Positions 12,141 through 25,100 of a stretch of DNA of 64,000 nt are shown piece by piece; the stretch's first letter is position 1; every line of letters begins with the position of its first letter. Location: assembly GCA_037113605.1 (NCBI GenBank), contig CM073730.1:92531082-92595081 (forward strand), in the 5' to 3' direction. The position numbers and the translations under genes were made by a program. This stretch comes from Calophaca sinica. Taxonomy: Eukaryota > Streptophyta > Magnoliopsida > Fabales > Fabaceae. The notes beneath the pieces were generated by a model, which saw only the letters and a program-made list of their open reading frames with translations, did not search any database and was not told the origin of the DNA.

Positions 12141-12724
12141 TGATGACAAATACGTAGATTGATGAACAATTTTCCATTAGAAAAATATTTACTTAATAGA
12201 ATTTCAGAGGCTCCCCCTGAGTTAAGCATATATAAATATTTTCTAAGTGTAATGTCACATCAGATAAATGTATCACATCAGAGCATTTCATCTAATGTAT
12301 CAGAGCATTCACTTACAAAGTGATGTGTCAGAACATATTGTATCAGAGCATATACTTAAGCAGTATCAGAGCATGCTAATATCAGAGTGTATTAATAATA
12401 ACATATCAGAGCACACATTCAAATATAATGTATCAGAGCAAAGAGCAATTATGGTGTCATGCATGATGACACATGATTGATACATTAGGTTCATCAATTA
12501 CTCTATACTTCTCTATTTTTTTCTCCCCCTTTTGTCATCATACAAAAAGATTAAGAATATAAAGACCATCATAGTCAAAACAGAGTATTGAAAGATAAAG
12601 TTAAAACAGATTGAGTACCAAAATGATAATGATTTCATTAATCAAGTAAAAGTACCCTATTACAAAAAATATTTAACTAAACAGAAAAACAAGTACAAGG
12701 CTAAAAACAAAAGGTGAAAATGCC

Positions 12725-15212
12725 TAAAGCTATCTAGGGTTTCTTCAGCTAGTCCAGAATAGACTACAACATTTCAGCAACAAGATCATGTTTCCTATTC
12801 GAGGCTTCCATGAACAGCTTGAAATTTCTGTTATCTTCAACTAGTTGATCCAAGACATCTTTGGGAACAACTAAACTCTCAGAGTGACTAGTAGAAGCAG
12901 AGGGCTGAGCAACCATGGCAGTTGATGCAGGAGGTGGAGTTACTGGTTCAGGTGTAGTTGGAGGTACAGGAGCAAGTTTTGGTTCCCAAACAGCAGGAGT
13001 CTCTTCTTCCCTTTGGAGTTGTTTCCAAGCAGGGGCAGTAAGTAATCTTCTGTTTCTCTCAAGCTATTCCTACTTGTGACTCTCAAACCAGTGAGTCACA
13101 AAGTACCAGTTTGCAATGAAATCCTCTTGAGCCAGCGAAGAACCAACAACATTTCTTCAATAAATTTCTCTATATCCAGCTCAAACAGTCTCATAGCCTT
13201 AAACATCTCAAATCCAGCAAAAAGGCAAGGGTTTGGCTGAGGCACAATGGTTGCTTCACAATGGTTGGGTGAAGGTTCAGTTCCAACTGAAGGAACCAGG
13301 GTTGCTATTGCAGGAGGTGGTTGGATTGGTGGTCCAATGATGGTTAGATCATTATCTTGCTCAAGGTCTTGAACTACCTCAAAGGCAATTGTAGCAGTAA
13401 TGACAATGTCATCATCTACAATTGGTTCTGTTGTGAGTTTAGGTTCAGTGTGAATTGGTGATGGTGAAGGAGAAACAGGCTGAGTGAAGGGAGGTGTAAT
13501 TGGTTGGATGGTAGAAATGGGTTAAGTCCCAAGAATCGTATCAGAGCCAGGTAAAGAAATTTGGGCTTCCTGGATGATAGGTTCAGTTTCTATTTCGGGT
13601 TGTGAAGGGATGTTTAGGTCTGGTTGAACTAATGGTTGTGGTGATTTAGGTTTAGGTGGAGTTGAAGGTTTAGGTTGTGGTGGAGGTGGTGGTGTGGTTT
13701 ATGGTTGTGGTGAAGGAATAGGTTCAGAAGAATTTGGGGGAACAACAACAAGAGGCTCAATGTAGGGTATTGAGACACTTGGTCTAGATCTCTGTCTTTG
13801 TCTCAGTGGGAAATGATCTTCTTCATCATCATCAGATGAAGAATCAGAAGGTAAAGGATGTAAAGGCTTTTTAGAGGGTGCAGATTGAGAAGGTTGAGGG
13901 GGTTGGGATTCCCTAGAGGGTTCAGCAGAGCTACCAGTACCATAAACAGAATCGTATAGATTAACAACTTTATCAAGTACCTTTGGTTTCTTTGCAGGGA
14001 GATCACTAAGCCTTGTGATCCTTTTCCTCTTAGTAGCAGTTGCAGTAATAGTGCCGAAGGAAACAGTAGAAGGAGCAGTGGAGGGTGCAACAATAGATGG
14101 GGTCTGTTGAGGTGGAGCAAAGGTCTTTCTTTGTTGAAGTCCTTGTGCTCTGCGATATAGAATTTGAGGCACTCCTCCTGAGATTTTCCAATCATCTCAG
14201 TAATTTCCACTTTCTTCTCTTCATGTTCCTCTATCAGCAAAGAGGGCATGCATGCTGGTCTTACTGGATGGACAAGGTGAGTAGGCTCAGAGGCATTGTG
14301 AATTCCAATACTCCTTGTAATCCTTCTAGTAGGCTCGGCAGGGGCAACATCAGCAAGTTTCCTTTTACCCTTCCTGACAGGTTTGTTATCAGTATCTTCT
14401 TCCTTCTGAATGTCAGCAATTACCTCAGTAGACAAAACCTTCATCTTCTTCCAATTTTCACTATTGAAGAATGAGGCACTACAAGTTTGGAGTGCAACAC
14501 CTGCTTCTTCAGTGTTCAAGGCTTGAATATCCCTAATCAAACCTTGTTGGGCCAGAATCGCAGAGATAACCCTTCCATAGGGTATGTTGAGGTTTTTCCC
14601 TTTTCTGGAGAATGCGATATTTCTGCACAAGTGGTTGAAGATGATACTTGGCTGGTTGATCTTTGATGTGAGTTCGTAATGCCACATTACAAACTTGTGG
14701 TCTGTGCTCACAGAGTCCACTGACCCAGAGTTGGGCATGATGTTATTCTTGATGATCTTGAAGAGCACCCTGAACTTGTTCTTCATGTCCACATCTTTTG
14801 CAGAATCAGGATTCTCATATATGGTAGAGTTGATGGTGTCCATTCCACCATACTCGGTTTCCAAGTTATTTGTGATTATTCTTCCAGAGTTTGGACACTT
14901 GATAACCTCATAAATCAAATCTTGAGTTATCACTATGCATTTTCCTTGCACATAGCTGTAAAGGGTGTTGTCTCGAGTCTTGGCAAACCTCCAGAATTCC
15001 TTTACTAGCTCTAGATAGATGGGATGTCTCCATGTAAAAGAAATCTATGCTGCCTATATCAGCGAATGCAGTTCTGAAATCGTATTCATTATCAGCAACT
15101 CTTTGAAATCAACTTATGATTCACACGTCACCTTTAGTTGATGTTGTTCGATGATCAGAGTAGGTCGTGGTTCTTCCTCAGGACCATACACTTGCTGTTG
15201 TGGAGCGGCCAT
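12725..15212 (-). pseudogene. Sirevirus env-like extra ORF, decayed
   Basis: Begins with ATG at 15212 (MAAPQQQVYGPEEE) and continues through frame breaks near 15110, 14950 and 14180-13800. The longest open piece is 13803-14951 (CIVITQDLIYEVIKCPN, then a basic region with KRKRITRLSDLP in another frame). The C-terminal third is proline-rich. It lies between RNase H and the polypurine tract, where SIRE1-type elements encode a protein of unproven function once proposed to be envelope-like. No convincing signal peptide or membrane anchor is visible. Several stops and frameshifts make it non-functional. Confidence 0.75.
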
Positions 15213-15870
15213 TTCAGAGAGAAGGTAGCAGTAGAGAGCAGGTAGCAAAATGGGGTTTAGGGTTTCAAGAGTGAGACTTCTCAGAGAAAGATAGAGTGGG
15301 TGGTGGGTGAGTGAGTGGAGTGAATGAAGTATAAAACATGTTTGAGAAGGCAAACTGCCCTGTTCAGTTTTCAAAAATAAATGAAATAAAAACCTGTTGT
15401 TTCATAAATGAAACGTGTCACGCTTAGTCTTAAAGAGGCGCAATAAAACTGTCCTCAGGCAGTAAAAATCATTATGACTCAGTGAGAGCAATTCTCATCC
15501 ATTAACGCATCAACTAGTCTTAGAGAGACACGTGTAAACAAAGATTCCCAGAGGGAACTTGTAATGAATGCAATAGACTCACATGAATACGAACAGTTAA
15601 CATATGTGTGCAAAAACAGATGATATAAATAATTAATATAATATAAACAGAGGCAACCTAAAAACGGAGGCTTACATGTATAACAAACGAACATATAAAA
15701 AACAGAGGCACTTATGAAAAACAAACGCAATACCAAAAACAGAGGCATACATGCAATCCGATACAGGCATTTCAGAGGCACATAAATCAGAGACAAATAT
15801 ATTCAAATTAAACACTCATTCCTTTATAAGATGAAAATTCAAGTTCTTTCTTATAAAGTTGAATCTATCT

Positions 15871-16461
15871 TCAGCAAGGGTTTTGTAAAGATATCTGCCC
15901 ATTGATGGTCAGTATCACTAAATTTAATTTCAAGTATCCCTTTCTGAACATAGTCTCTAATGAAGTGATGTTTAACTTCAATATGTTTAGCACGTGAATG
16001 CAAAATAGGATTCTTAACATATCAGAGGTATTATCACAGCATATAGGAATATTACTCTCTTTAATCTGATAGTCCTCAAGATGATACTTCATCCATAGAA
16101 GTTCCGAGCTACAGCTTACCGCAGATATGTACTCAGCTTCTGCTGTTGATAGTGCAATTGTGCTTTGCCTTTTGCTGGACCATGAGATAAGGTTTGCTCC
16201 AAGAAATTGGTAGCCACCACTTGTGCTCTTTCTTTCAATTATATCTCCAGCAAAGTCAGCATCACAGAAACCTACTAACTTGTAATTATCTGAATTCTTA
16301 TAAAGCAAACCAAGGTTAGTAGTTCCTTTGAGATACCTAAAGATTCTCTTAATAGTAGTTAAGTGAGATTCTCTAGGATCAGATTGGAATCTTGCACATA
16401 AGCATACACTAAACATAATATCTGGCCGTGAGGCAATAAGATAAAGGAGTGAACTAATCAT
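15871..16461 (-). pseudogene. Ty1/copia RNase H domain
   Basis: Contains the family motifs SRPDIMFSV, IKRIFRYLKGTTNLGL, FCDADFAGD (catalytic Asp), KSTSGGYQFLGANLISW, QSTIALSTAEAEYIS (catalytic Glu) and SELLWMKYHL. It degrades the RNA strand of the RNA-DNA hybrid. The C-terminal motif with HI(V/D)xRxHxIRD is broken and the frame is separated from RT upstream. Confidence 0.92.
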
Positions 16462-16589
16462 ACCTCTATATACCTTTTAGTCTACCTTTTTACTAGATTC
16501 ATCTTTGCTTAGAGCACATGTTGGTTGCATTGGTGTGCTCATTGGTTTGGTTTCCTCAATTCTCTCATCATACTCATTTCAAACTCATT

Positions 16590-17255
16590 TTACATAAGCT
16601 TAGAGAGTTCCTCACAAAGAGATTCATTAGTATCACCAAAGATAATATCATCCACATATATTTGAACTACAATAAAATGCTTTTTAGATGATTTTCTAAA
16701 GAGTGTAGTGCCCACCTGTCCTCTTTCAAAACCATTTGACATTAAAAATGAACTCAGTCTGTCATACCAAGCTCTTGGAGCTTGTTTAAGAGCATAAAGA
16801 GCCTTTTTATGTTTGAAGACATGCTCTGGGTAAGCATTATCTTCAAAGCCAGGTGGTTGTTTTACAAACACTTCCTCACTTACAAAACCATTTAAAAATG
16901 CACTCTTTACATCCATCTGATATAAAGTAATGTCGTGATGTACAGCGAATGATAATAAAATTCTAACTGCTTCAAGTCTAGCTACAGGTGCAAAGGTTTC
17001 AGTATAATCTATACCTTCCTCTTGCAAATACATTTGAGCAACTAGTCTAGCTTTATTTCTTACTACTTTGCTATCTTCATCAAGTTTGTTTTTGAAAACC
17101 CACTTGGTTCCAATGGCTTGCTTATCCTCTGGTGGAGGCACAAGCTTCCAAACATCATTTCTATAGAATTGATTAAGCTTTTCTTGCATAGCAAGTATCC
17201 ATCCATCGTCTATTAGTGCTTCATTAATCGTCTTAGGTTCTACTTTTAACAACAA
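16590..17255 (-). pseudogene. Ty1/copia reverse transcriptase
   Basis: Contains NDVWKLVPPP, IGTKWVFKNKLDE, ARLVAQ, GIDYTETFAPVARLEA, LYQMDVKSAFLNG, VKQPPGFED, LYALKQAPRAWYDRL and the catalytic IYVDDIIFG. An unusual MYLQEEGIDY replaces the more common GYxQ(E)EGIDY. The ORF ends in SKLM just before the conserved FEMSM motif, so the link to RNase H is broken. Confidence 0.93.
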
Positions 17256-17537
17256 CGCAAAATCAAAGTGTTCCCTAAGAGATGATCTTGTTCTAACTCT
17301 ATCACTTGGTTCACCAATGATCTAGTCCTTTGGGTGATGAGTTTTGAACTTCCAGTCTCTCATAGTCTCTTCTTGAGTTTTGTTATTAGACGCTGAATCA
17401 GAGGTAGCACCTGTGATACTATCATCTGTTCCTTTGCATATCTGCATATCTGCAGAGATTTCATCTAGCTCTGACGTTTCATTGTCAGGCTTCTTATTAA
17501 CAAATCTTACATGCATTGATTCATCAACAATTAATGT

Positions 17538-18407
17538 TTATTTATTGTATACTCTATAAGCTTTAGAGCGTTCAGAGTATCCAAAAAAGATATCTTTTTG
17601 TGCCTTGGAATCAAATTTGCCAAGATTGTCATTTGTATTGAGAACAAAGCAGTCATAACCAAATTGATGAAAATAAGAAATGTTACGTTTTCTTCCTTTC
17701 CACAATTCATAAGGAGTCTTATTCAAAATAGGTCTAATATAGATTCTATTTTGAATATAACAAGTAGTGTTTACAGCTTTAGCCCAAAAGTGTTTTGCAA
17801 CATTAGTTTCATGAATCATGGTTCTGGCCATCTCTTGAAGAGATCTATTGTTCCTTTCTACAACACTATTTTGTTGTGGTGTTCTAGGAGAAGAAAAATT
17901 GTGAGAGATGCCATGCTCTTCACAAAAGTTTTGAAATAGTTCATTTTCAAATTCTCCACCATGATCACTTCTAATAGTTGTAATACAAAAACTTTTTTCA
18001 TTTTGCACTTGTTTGCAGAAAACAGAAAACATTGTGAATGACTGATCTTTGTGTGCAAGGAATTTTACCCATGTCCATCTAGTATAGTCATCAACAATTA
18101 CAAGACCATATTTCTTTCCAGACAAAGATGCAGTTTTGGTTGGACCAAATAAATCTAAATGCAAAAGCTCAAGTGGCCTTGAGGTGGAAACAATATTTTT
18201 AGATTCAAATGAAGATTTTGTTTGTTTCCCTTTTTGGCATGCTTCACAAAGAGCATCAGATTGATACCTAAGATTTGGTAAGCCTCTAACAAGTTCCTTC
18301 TTGTTAAGTTTTGAGATTAACCTCAAGCTGGCATGACCCAATCTTTTGTGCCAAGTCCATTGTTCTTCGTCAAGTGACAAAAAGCATTTGACATTTTGTT
18401 TTGCCAA
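17538..18407 (-). pseudogene. Ty1/copia integrase core
   Basis: Has the HHCC zinc finger (WHKRLGHAS ... CEACQKGKQ) and the DDE core: LDLFGPTKTASLSGKKYGLV, VDDYTRWTWVKFL, IRSDHGGEFENELF and SPRTPQQNSVVERNNRSL. It would join element cDNA to chromosomal DNA. The C-terminal part ends with FFGYSERSKAYRVYNK. The frame is separated from protease (upstream) and RT (downstream) by stops. Confidence 0.93.
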
Positions 18408-18675
18408 CTCAAAAAGTTTTATTTTATAAATATTGTTCTTTCTCTTTGCTATAAAGAAAATGGAGCCATCTTTCTTGCTCTTGACTATATATGCATTATC
18501 ACCGAAGCCAACATCATAACCACTATCACATAATTGACTTACGCTTAGTAGGTTATGCTTAAGGCCATCAACAAGTAATACATTATCAATAGAAGCTAGA
18601 AATTTCTCACCACCTTTTCCACTTCCAATGATTTTACCTTTCTGGTCTCCATCGAAACCAACTATTCCACTCTCT

Positions 18676-19041
18676 TTAAGTTAAATCTCTTAGAACATAT
18701 GCCTTTTTCCTGTCATGTGATGTGAGTACCCACTGTCCAAGTATCAGGATTGGTGTTTCAACTTTGTTGCTAAGCAGATCTGCAACATAGACAATCTTGT
18801 CCTTAGGTACCCAAATCTTTTTGGGTCCTCTTTTGTTAGTTCTAGAAGGAAACTTGTGCTTCTTATTTTTCAATTCATAACAAGTACTTTTTATGTGTCC
18901 TTTCTTATTGCAGAAAGTACGAAGCAGACAGTCACTATGATTATTGGTATCTTTGGATTTCAAATTTGTGTTTTGAAAGGTGGGTTCCTCTAGTTTGTAA
19001 CCAAAACCCTTTCTACCATTTTGGCTTACTCTCCAAATCAT
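18676..19041 (-). pseudogene. Ty1/copia protease-region and zinc-knuckle remnant
   Basis: Contains CxxC-type knuckle residues (FCNKKGHIKSTCYE) and the linker KKIWVPK typical of the segment just before copia protease. The catalytic D-S-G region is recognisable only in degraded form (GQWVLTSHDRKKAY resembles DSGCSRHMTGxK-type contexts). Order fits between gag and integrase. Confidence 0.7.
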
Positions 19042-19235
19042 AGATGCTTGTTTGCTTCATGTCACACACTCATCAAGAAATCTTTGAAATCTCTCGTCAT
19101 ATTTTGAAGAGCTACATTCAATATTTTCTTCAGTCTTAGAGCTATCATTCACCAGACGGTGATTTTCAGCTTTGAGCTTCTCATTCTCTTCATTGAGTAT
19201 TAGAAATTCTTATGGAAGTTTTGAGAACTTCTTTT

Positions 19236-19616
19236 TCAAGCATTATACTCAATGTTGAGCTTAGAAGACTCATCTAAGAGTTCATCAAATGGTTTTTGAA
19301 TATCAGAAGATGAGTTAGAATCTACCTCTTCATTTTCTTCTTCACTGTCTGATCCTATGGTAGCCATTAGAGCCATGTTAGCATGTTCCTCATCATCATC
19401 AGACGATGATGAATCAGGATCATCCCATGTTTCCATGAGACCCTTCTTCTTCTTGCCTTTGAAACCACTTTTCCTTGGTTTCTCTTTCTCGATTTGTGAA
19501 CATTCAGACTTGAAATGTCCTGGCTTTTTGCACTCATAGCAAACTATTCGGCTTTTGTCCTTGTAGTCCTTCTTATCCCTTGAGTTTTTCCTTTCCCTTG
19601 AGTCCTTCTTATGGAA
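19236..19616 (-). pseudogene. Sirevirus gag C-terminal region with zinc knuckle and acidic tract
   Basis: The minus strand encodes a zinc knuckle (CYECKKPGHFKSEC) at about 19503-19548 followed by a Lys-rich run and a strongly acidic Ser/Asp stretch (SSSSDDDEEHANMALMA). This arrangement is typical of Sirevirus gag proteins. It is separated from the main gag ORF by a stop near 19617. Confidence 0.8.
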
Positions 19617-20447
19617 TTACTTCCTGAACCTTCCTTTGTTTTTCCACATACGTTGAATTTTCCTTGAAATTATAGAAATTTCTTCGTCTGTGTCTTCACC
19701 ACTCTCATCAGACAATCCTTCGTCTGCTTCTAGTTCAGCTTGAAGAGCTTTGGAGGAGGAAGCTTTGCTTGTGGATTTCAAAGCTATAGACTTTGATTTC
19801 TTAGGAGGTTCTTCTTCATTTAGCTCAAGCTCATAAGCTCTCAAGGAACTGAGAAGATCTTCAAGTCGCAAGGCATTCAGGTCCTTGGCTTCTTGAATAG
19901 TTGTGACCGTAGGTCTCCATTTCCTTGGCAGGCTTCTTAAGATTTTCTTCATGTGATCAGCAGTAGTGTAGCTTTTCTTAAGAACTTTTAGACCATGAAC
20001 TAATGTTTGAAATTTTCCAAACATTGTTTCAATGTCTTCTCCCTCTTCCATCTTGAAGTGTTCATACTGTCTAACAAGAATGTTAGCCTTAGTTTCTTGC
20101 ACTTGGGAAGTACCCTCATAGGCTAGGGCCAATGAGTCCCAAATTTCTTTGGCAGTTTCATTCTTCCCACATTTCTCATACTCTTTCTTAGAAATAGTAC
20201 AGATAAGAAAATATCTTGCTTTCTGATTCAGTTGATAAGCTTTCTTATGCTCATCTTCCCACTTTTCCCTAGGAATGGCTTTATTCTTGGAATCAACTGG
20301 TTTAGTATATTGTTTTTGAAACATATCCCAAAGTTCGAGTTGTTGAGACTCGAAGAAGGTTTTCACTTTATCTTTCCAGTAGTCATAGTTTGTTCCAGAG
20401 AACAAAGGAGGACGGTTAACATGACCACCAGCTTCGTTGCTTGCCAT
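19617..20447 (-). pseudogene. Sirevirus gag (capsid)
   Basis: The start at 20447 (MASNEAGGHVNRPP) is chosen because it lies just inside the PBS and matches the usual Sirevirus gag start. The capsid carries the UBN2-type motifs PPLFSGTNYDYWKDKVKTFF, KEIWDSLALAYEGTSQVQ, KANILVRQYEHFKM and LRSLPRKWRPTVTTI. The tail is Lys/Glu/Asp-rich. It forms the virus-like particle and is followed downstream by the zinc-knuckle region in a separate frame. Confidence 0.93.
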
Positions 20448-20501
20448 AGATAAAGAATAAGATCTTTTCTCATACACTGTTAAGTGCTCAACCAAGAGGT
20501 C

Positions 20502-20516
20502 GAGCTCTGGTACCAA
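20502..20516 (-). promoter_or_regulatory. Primer-binding site of the Sirevirus-type element
   Basis: The minus strand reads TGGTACCAGAGC two bases inside the 5' LTR edge, a one-mismatch form of the Met-tRNA primer site. Confidence 0.8.
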
Positions 20517-20517
20517 T

Positions 20518-21867
20518 TGAACGTGATAAAAACACAAGAATGGGGGGGTTTGAACTCGATTTTATAAATCTTTTTGCAAAGCTTGTGTATTTTTGAAAAC
20601 CTTTTTAAAACAATTCTTTAACAAAATAACAATGTAAAATATGTAAAGTGAAGATAAGAGTAGGACACCGTGATTTATACTAGTTCACTATCACCTGATA
20701 GCTACGTCTAGTCCCTTTAACATACTTGAAGGATTTCTCCACTATAATCAACTCGATTACACTTGAGAGTATACTACTGCCAAACTGGCTATACTCACAA
20801 CTTCTTAGAATGACTTAGTACATTCAAGCCTCTAAGGAATACAGCCACTACTGGGCTAAATACAAAGTTCAAAAGTAGTTTGAAATAATAACAATAACTC
20901 TCAGCAGAGAGGATTTACATTGAAAACTTAAGCACAAAGAATAGTTTTCTAACAGAAAGAATAAAACGTTTAAGTGCTTGTTCAAATTTGATCTCAGAGA
21001 CTTGGAATGATTTCTTGGTTGCTCACTGTGTTAACCTACTTTAGTGAATGAAGTAAGGTATATATAGCTAGGGTTGTGAATAGTGTCATTGTGACCAAAC
21101 AGCTCTTTCACCAATGGACAAAACTTCAGATCCGCTTTTTGTACTTTTAGCAAGTCACGTCGCTTTCAACTCTGCTCTTGCATATTGACATAGCAAGATC
21201 TTGTCCCTTGTGATCTTTTTGAATATGAGACACTTCCAGAGCAAGTTTTCTGACGATTATATCCGTTGACATTCTCTTTGGCCTTTGATTCCTCGTACAT
21301 TAAAATACTCATCAATGAGGTCTCTTTAATACTTGAAGTAGCCTTTAATGAACTCTCAGTCGATTTCCAATAATAGCATCTACCAAACAGATGTTGCTTG
21401 GCAATGATATCCTCTATTCACCAAAGTGAGCTTGAATCGGAGGCAAGATCTTCAGTACAAAATTTGTTGGCCTTTCATATAAATGAGTCATATAGTAACG
21501 AACAAAGGTTTCCACTGTGTAGTCTAATCAGAGCATGGTTTCATCAGAGTATGGTCTATCAAACCGTTGACTACCACCAGAGCATTGACCTTATCAGGGC
21601 ATTGACTGCTATCGGAGCATGATTTTTGGAGTGAGGCTATTAGACGATGACGTCATCAGCACTTTTTGGACAATCACTGTCAGACTCAGACAAATGAAAC
21701 AGAGGGTGAAATGCACACTTAGGCATAGTCTAGTGAGACATTTCTTTCTAATGAACAGTGATTTCTGCACACTAACAAACACATCAGAGGATAAATTGTT
21801 CTATCAATTATTTGTTATCATCAAAACAATTAAGGGTCATTGTTTCTGAATCTACTTGATTCCAACA
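20518..21867 (-). repeat. 5' LTR of the Sirevirus-type element
   Basis: 1350 bp, paired with 10780-12124. The right edge is TGTTGGAATC on the minus strand. It ends 249 bp upstream of the MADS-box pseudogene start codon, so its outward face lies next to that gene's promoter. Confidence 0.93.
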
Positions 21868-22035
21868 CTAATTTATGACACACAACTTTCAAATCTTTTT
21901 TAATATACTGCGTGAACTCATACATTGTAAAATATAAGAATAACATATGCCTGGATATGTTGCTGTCTGGAATCCAAGATATATAGTTTCCAAACAAGGG
22001 CTATTTTTAATCTCAAACGGGGTGGGTGAGATATG

Positions 22036-22046
22036 TCTATATAAAA
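22036..22046 (+). promoter_or_regulatory. TATA box of the MADS-box pseudogene
   Basis: A TATATAAAA-type sequence lies about 75 bp before the ATG at 22117, well placed for transcription start. An A/T-rich CTATTTTTAA stretch just upstream resembles, but does not match, a CArG box. Confidence 0.55.
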
Positions 22047-22190
22047 CCCATATGATACAGAGAATATAACGCACAAAAGATTCTATTTTTTTGTTACTTT
22101 CTTTGCCATTGCAACCATGACCAGGAAGAAAGTGAAACTTGCCTATATCTCTAATAACTCGGCAAGGAGGGCAACATTCAACAAAAGAAA

Positions 22191-25100
22191 CACTACAACA
22201 AAAATCAGTTTAGTCAACAACCAAAAACCGTGGCCAGAAATGAAAAAAACCGTGGTCTAAACTTTAGGCAACGGTTTGGCCACGGTTTTGTAGGCGTGGA
22301 GTATGCGGCCGTTGCCTATTCCTTTAAGCCACGGTTTTTGTTTTCGTCCACGGAACTCAGATAAACGTTGTCTATAACATAAGAACAGGCCACAATTTTC
22401 TGGACCTGTTTCAGGCCATGGTTTTCTGGACCAGTTTTAGACCATGGTGGCACTAGTGTTACCTATACTTTAAGCCGCGGTTATACTAGCATTGTCCCGT
22501 CTTTTAGGCGACACAATTTTAAGTATGGCTAACCACTATAGGCAACACTTCTACAAGTTATGGCAATTTGTTTATAACTGTTGCCTATATCTTTAGGCCA
22601 CATGTATGCAAACATTGTCAATTGTTTAAGCCAACACTTTTTTACATGTTATCAGATGTTTTAAGCAACATTTAGGCCACAAATGTAAACCCATTGTTTA
22701 ATCTTTTAAGCAACGTTTCTTTTAAATGTGGTCAAAGGTTTCTTTTATAGCCATTTAATAATAATAAACAAGAGTTCAATATAACCAAGTCTTAATATAC
22801 AATAACAAAGGTTAATTAACAACTTTGTCTATGTAGATCAAAATATTATAACACTACTATGCATGCATAAAACACTAGTACGCAATTATGTCTTGTTATC
22901 ATAAGTCTAAACACATCTAAATCTTCCATGAATTACTTTCATTCACCTTCAGGATGATCTTCGTCAGGATGATCTTCGTGTATAGACTGCACATATATAA
23001 ACATGTTAATATATAGTTAGGTTACACAATCACTAATAGGAAAGTTCAATGTCTTGTTCTAACATTATACTCAAAACAAATTAGCTTAAACCTAAAACAT
23101 CGATCATATCAACAAACCCAAATAATGTTGTGATCTCAGAGACAGAATTCAAGTTTTCCCCCAAAGAAGTGACCAACAACAGGTAAGAACACATACATTG
23201 ATATACAAGCCAATCATCTAGAAACAAATTCACTCCCCACGGAAAAATGAACTGCCTTCAAACTCAATACACAGAAAAAACAAAACCATTCATGTAAAAG
23301 ATATAAGAACAAAAGAAAACTGGAGGACACTCTTACTAAGAAAAAGAAGACTTCAAACAGCATAATTTATCCATGATATAAATAAGGTTAATCACTTGAG
23401 CTACTTGTTCAATATTTTTCAACTAATTCTCAGCATTGACCACTTGAAGTGGGATTCAAAAAGAAACCCACCTCTCAAAATCACAAACTGTGTGATTAAA
23501 AACACAAAGGTTGTAGTAAAAAAACAACCATAAAACCCTTCATAAAAGCATGGAATATGCTAACTTGGGTAACAAAGAGCGACATAAGATCGAGTGCAAA
23601 CAATAATTGTTTAATGAACTTGTATAATTACTGATACGGAGCAACTGTTTAATTATTGATACAAAGCTTTATACTTTACTTATACTCAATAATGTTATCT
23701 TATTATTTAATGAACTTGACCTTTAATTGTTTACAATTTATTTGAAGTAAAGATTGATGAGAAACAAAATATACCAGCCAATTCAAAAACAAAATTGTAC
23801 ACACAAAATATTCTAACCTTACAAATCTATTTGATTTTTGACAAAAGATTAAGTTCCCAACAAATTGAAGCCCCTCCCATTGTTTGATAAGTAGAAAAAA
23901 GAAATTAGAAAAACTATAGAGTTTGTAGAGAAAACAAAAATTTCTCTCATTGAGTAAGAATAGAAACATTGTACCAGTATCCAAGCTTCAGAAGGCACCA
24001 TTCACAGTGATTCTGAGACCTTTTCATGTGTAAAGTAGATTCGTAATTGAATCCTTCCAACTGTAAACCCTCAAACGCCCTTCTCGTCATCCTCTGCACC
24101 ACTGCGCTTAGAATCGCTGCTGCTCTTCGATGATCACCCAGCCATGATTTCCTTATCATAGGACCGGTGCAACGTCCAAGATCTTTGACATTGGCGGCAA
24201 AGGAATCTTTACCGCTGCTGGCTTGGCGTCGGAGCTGAGGACGACGGCGGGACACGAGCTCCGCTTCTGTGCGTCATCTTTGGCAAGGATCTCTTTGTCA
24301 GAGAGGTCGTTGGGGGAAAGGGAGCCGAGATCCAATGTCGAAGAAGTAGATACAGTAGACAACAGAGGTGACGAGAAGAGGATGGCTTTGATGAGGCATA
24401 GAGACGTCGAGGGAAGCGTTTGTGAGCCGAGGGTTTAGCTTCTGTGTTTTGACACATTTTTCGGTGGCAGAGGCTGGAGAAAAGGGTTGTCTCTTACCAA
24501 TGTCCCTTAGGGTTGATCTACGAATTGCAAATGCAGGAGACTTTGGATGGGATTTCAATGAGATTGGAAATTAGATTGAGGATTTGAGGGCTTTGGGCAG
24601 GAGCGGAAGCAGTTCTGTAATTTGGTTTTTGAGATTTGGTTTTTCCAATTGCTGAAACGGTGAAGCTGCAGTGACGCGCATTCTGAGACTTAGGTTAGGA
24701 AGAGCGGAGGAGAGAGTGTGGGCCGCGGGAGATCGATGGTTTTTGACAAGTTTATTTTTTTAATTTTTGCTGATCAGCTAGGACGGGGTTGTGTCACGGG
24801 AGTTTTTTATTTTTTTAACTTTTTAGCCCACGTTTTTTTCCAGTATTGCCTATCTCAAATTGTAAATAAAACACCATTTTTTTTAGTCCACAATTTTTAA
24901 CGTCTAAATAGTATGGCCTTTACTTTCAGCTTACAGTTGTTTTTTAAACTTTTAAAGGCCACGGTTAAATAAGTATGACATGTATATCAACAGTTAAAAA
25001 ACTGTGGTCTATAATTTGCTAACATTTTAACCTTCGTGGTCTATTACGAATAGGAAACATTTCTGGAAAAAATGTAGCATAAATGTGAGGAAACACACTT

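Larger units (their letters stand above)
10780..21867 (-). mobile_element. Ty1/copia Sirevirus-type retrotransposon, complete but decayed
   Basis: About 11.1 kb bounded by LTRs at 10780-12124 and 20518-21867, flanked by ATAAT (10775-10779) and CTAAT (21868-21872), a 5-bp target duplication with one mismatch. Order on the minus strand is LTR, PBS, gag, zinc knuckles, protease, integrase, RT, RNase H, extra env-like ORF, polypurine tract, LTR. Integrase before RT defines copia; the large extra ORF after pol and the TGTTGGAATCAAG ends define Sireviruses (SIRE1 is the soybean type). The LTRs differ at roughly 8% over the first ~300 bp by eye, so it is an old insertion, and pol and the extra ORF carry several stops. 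Confidence 0.93.
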
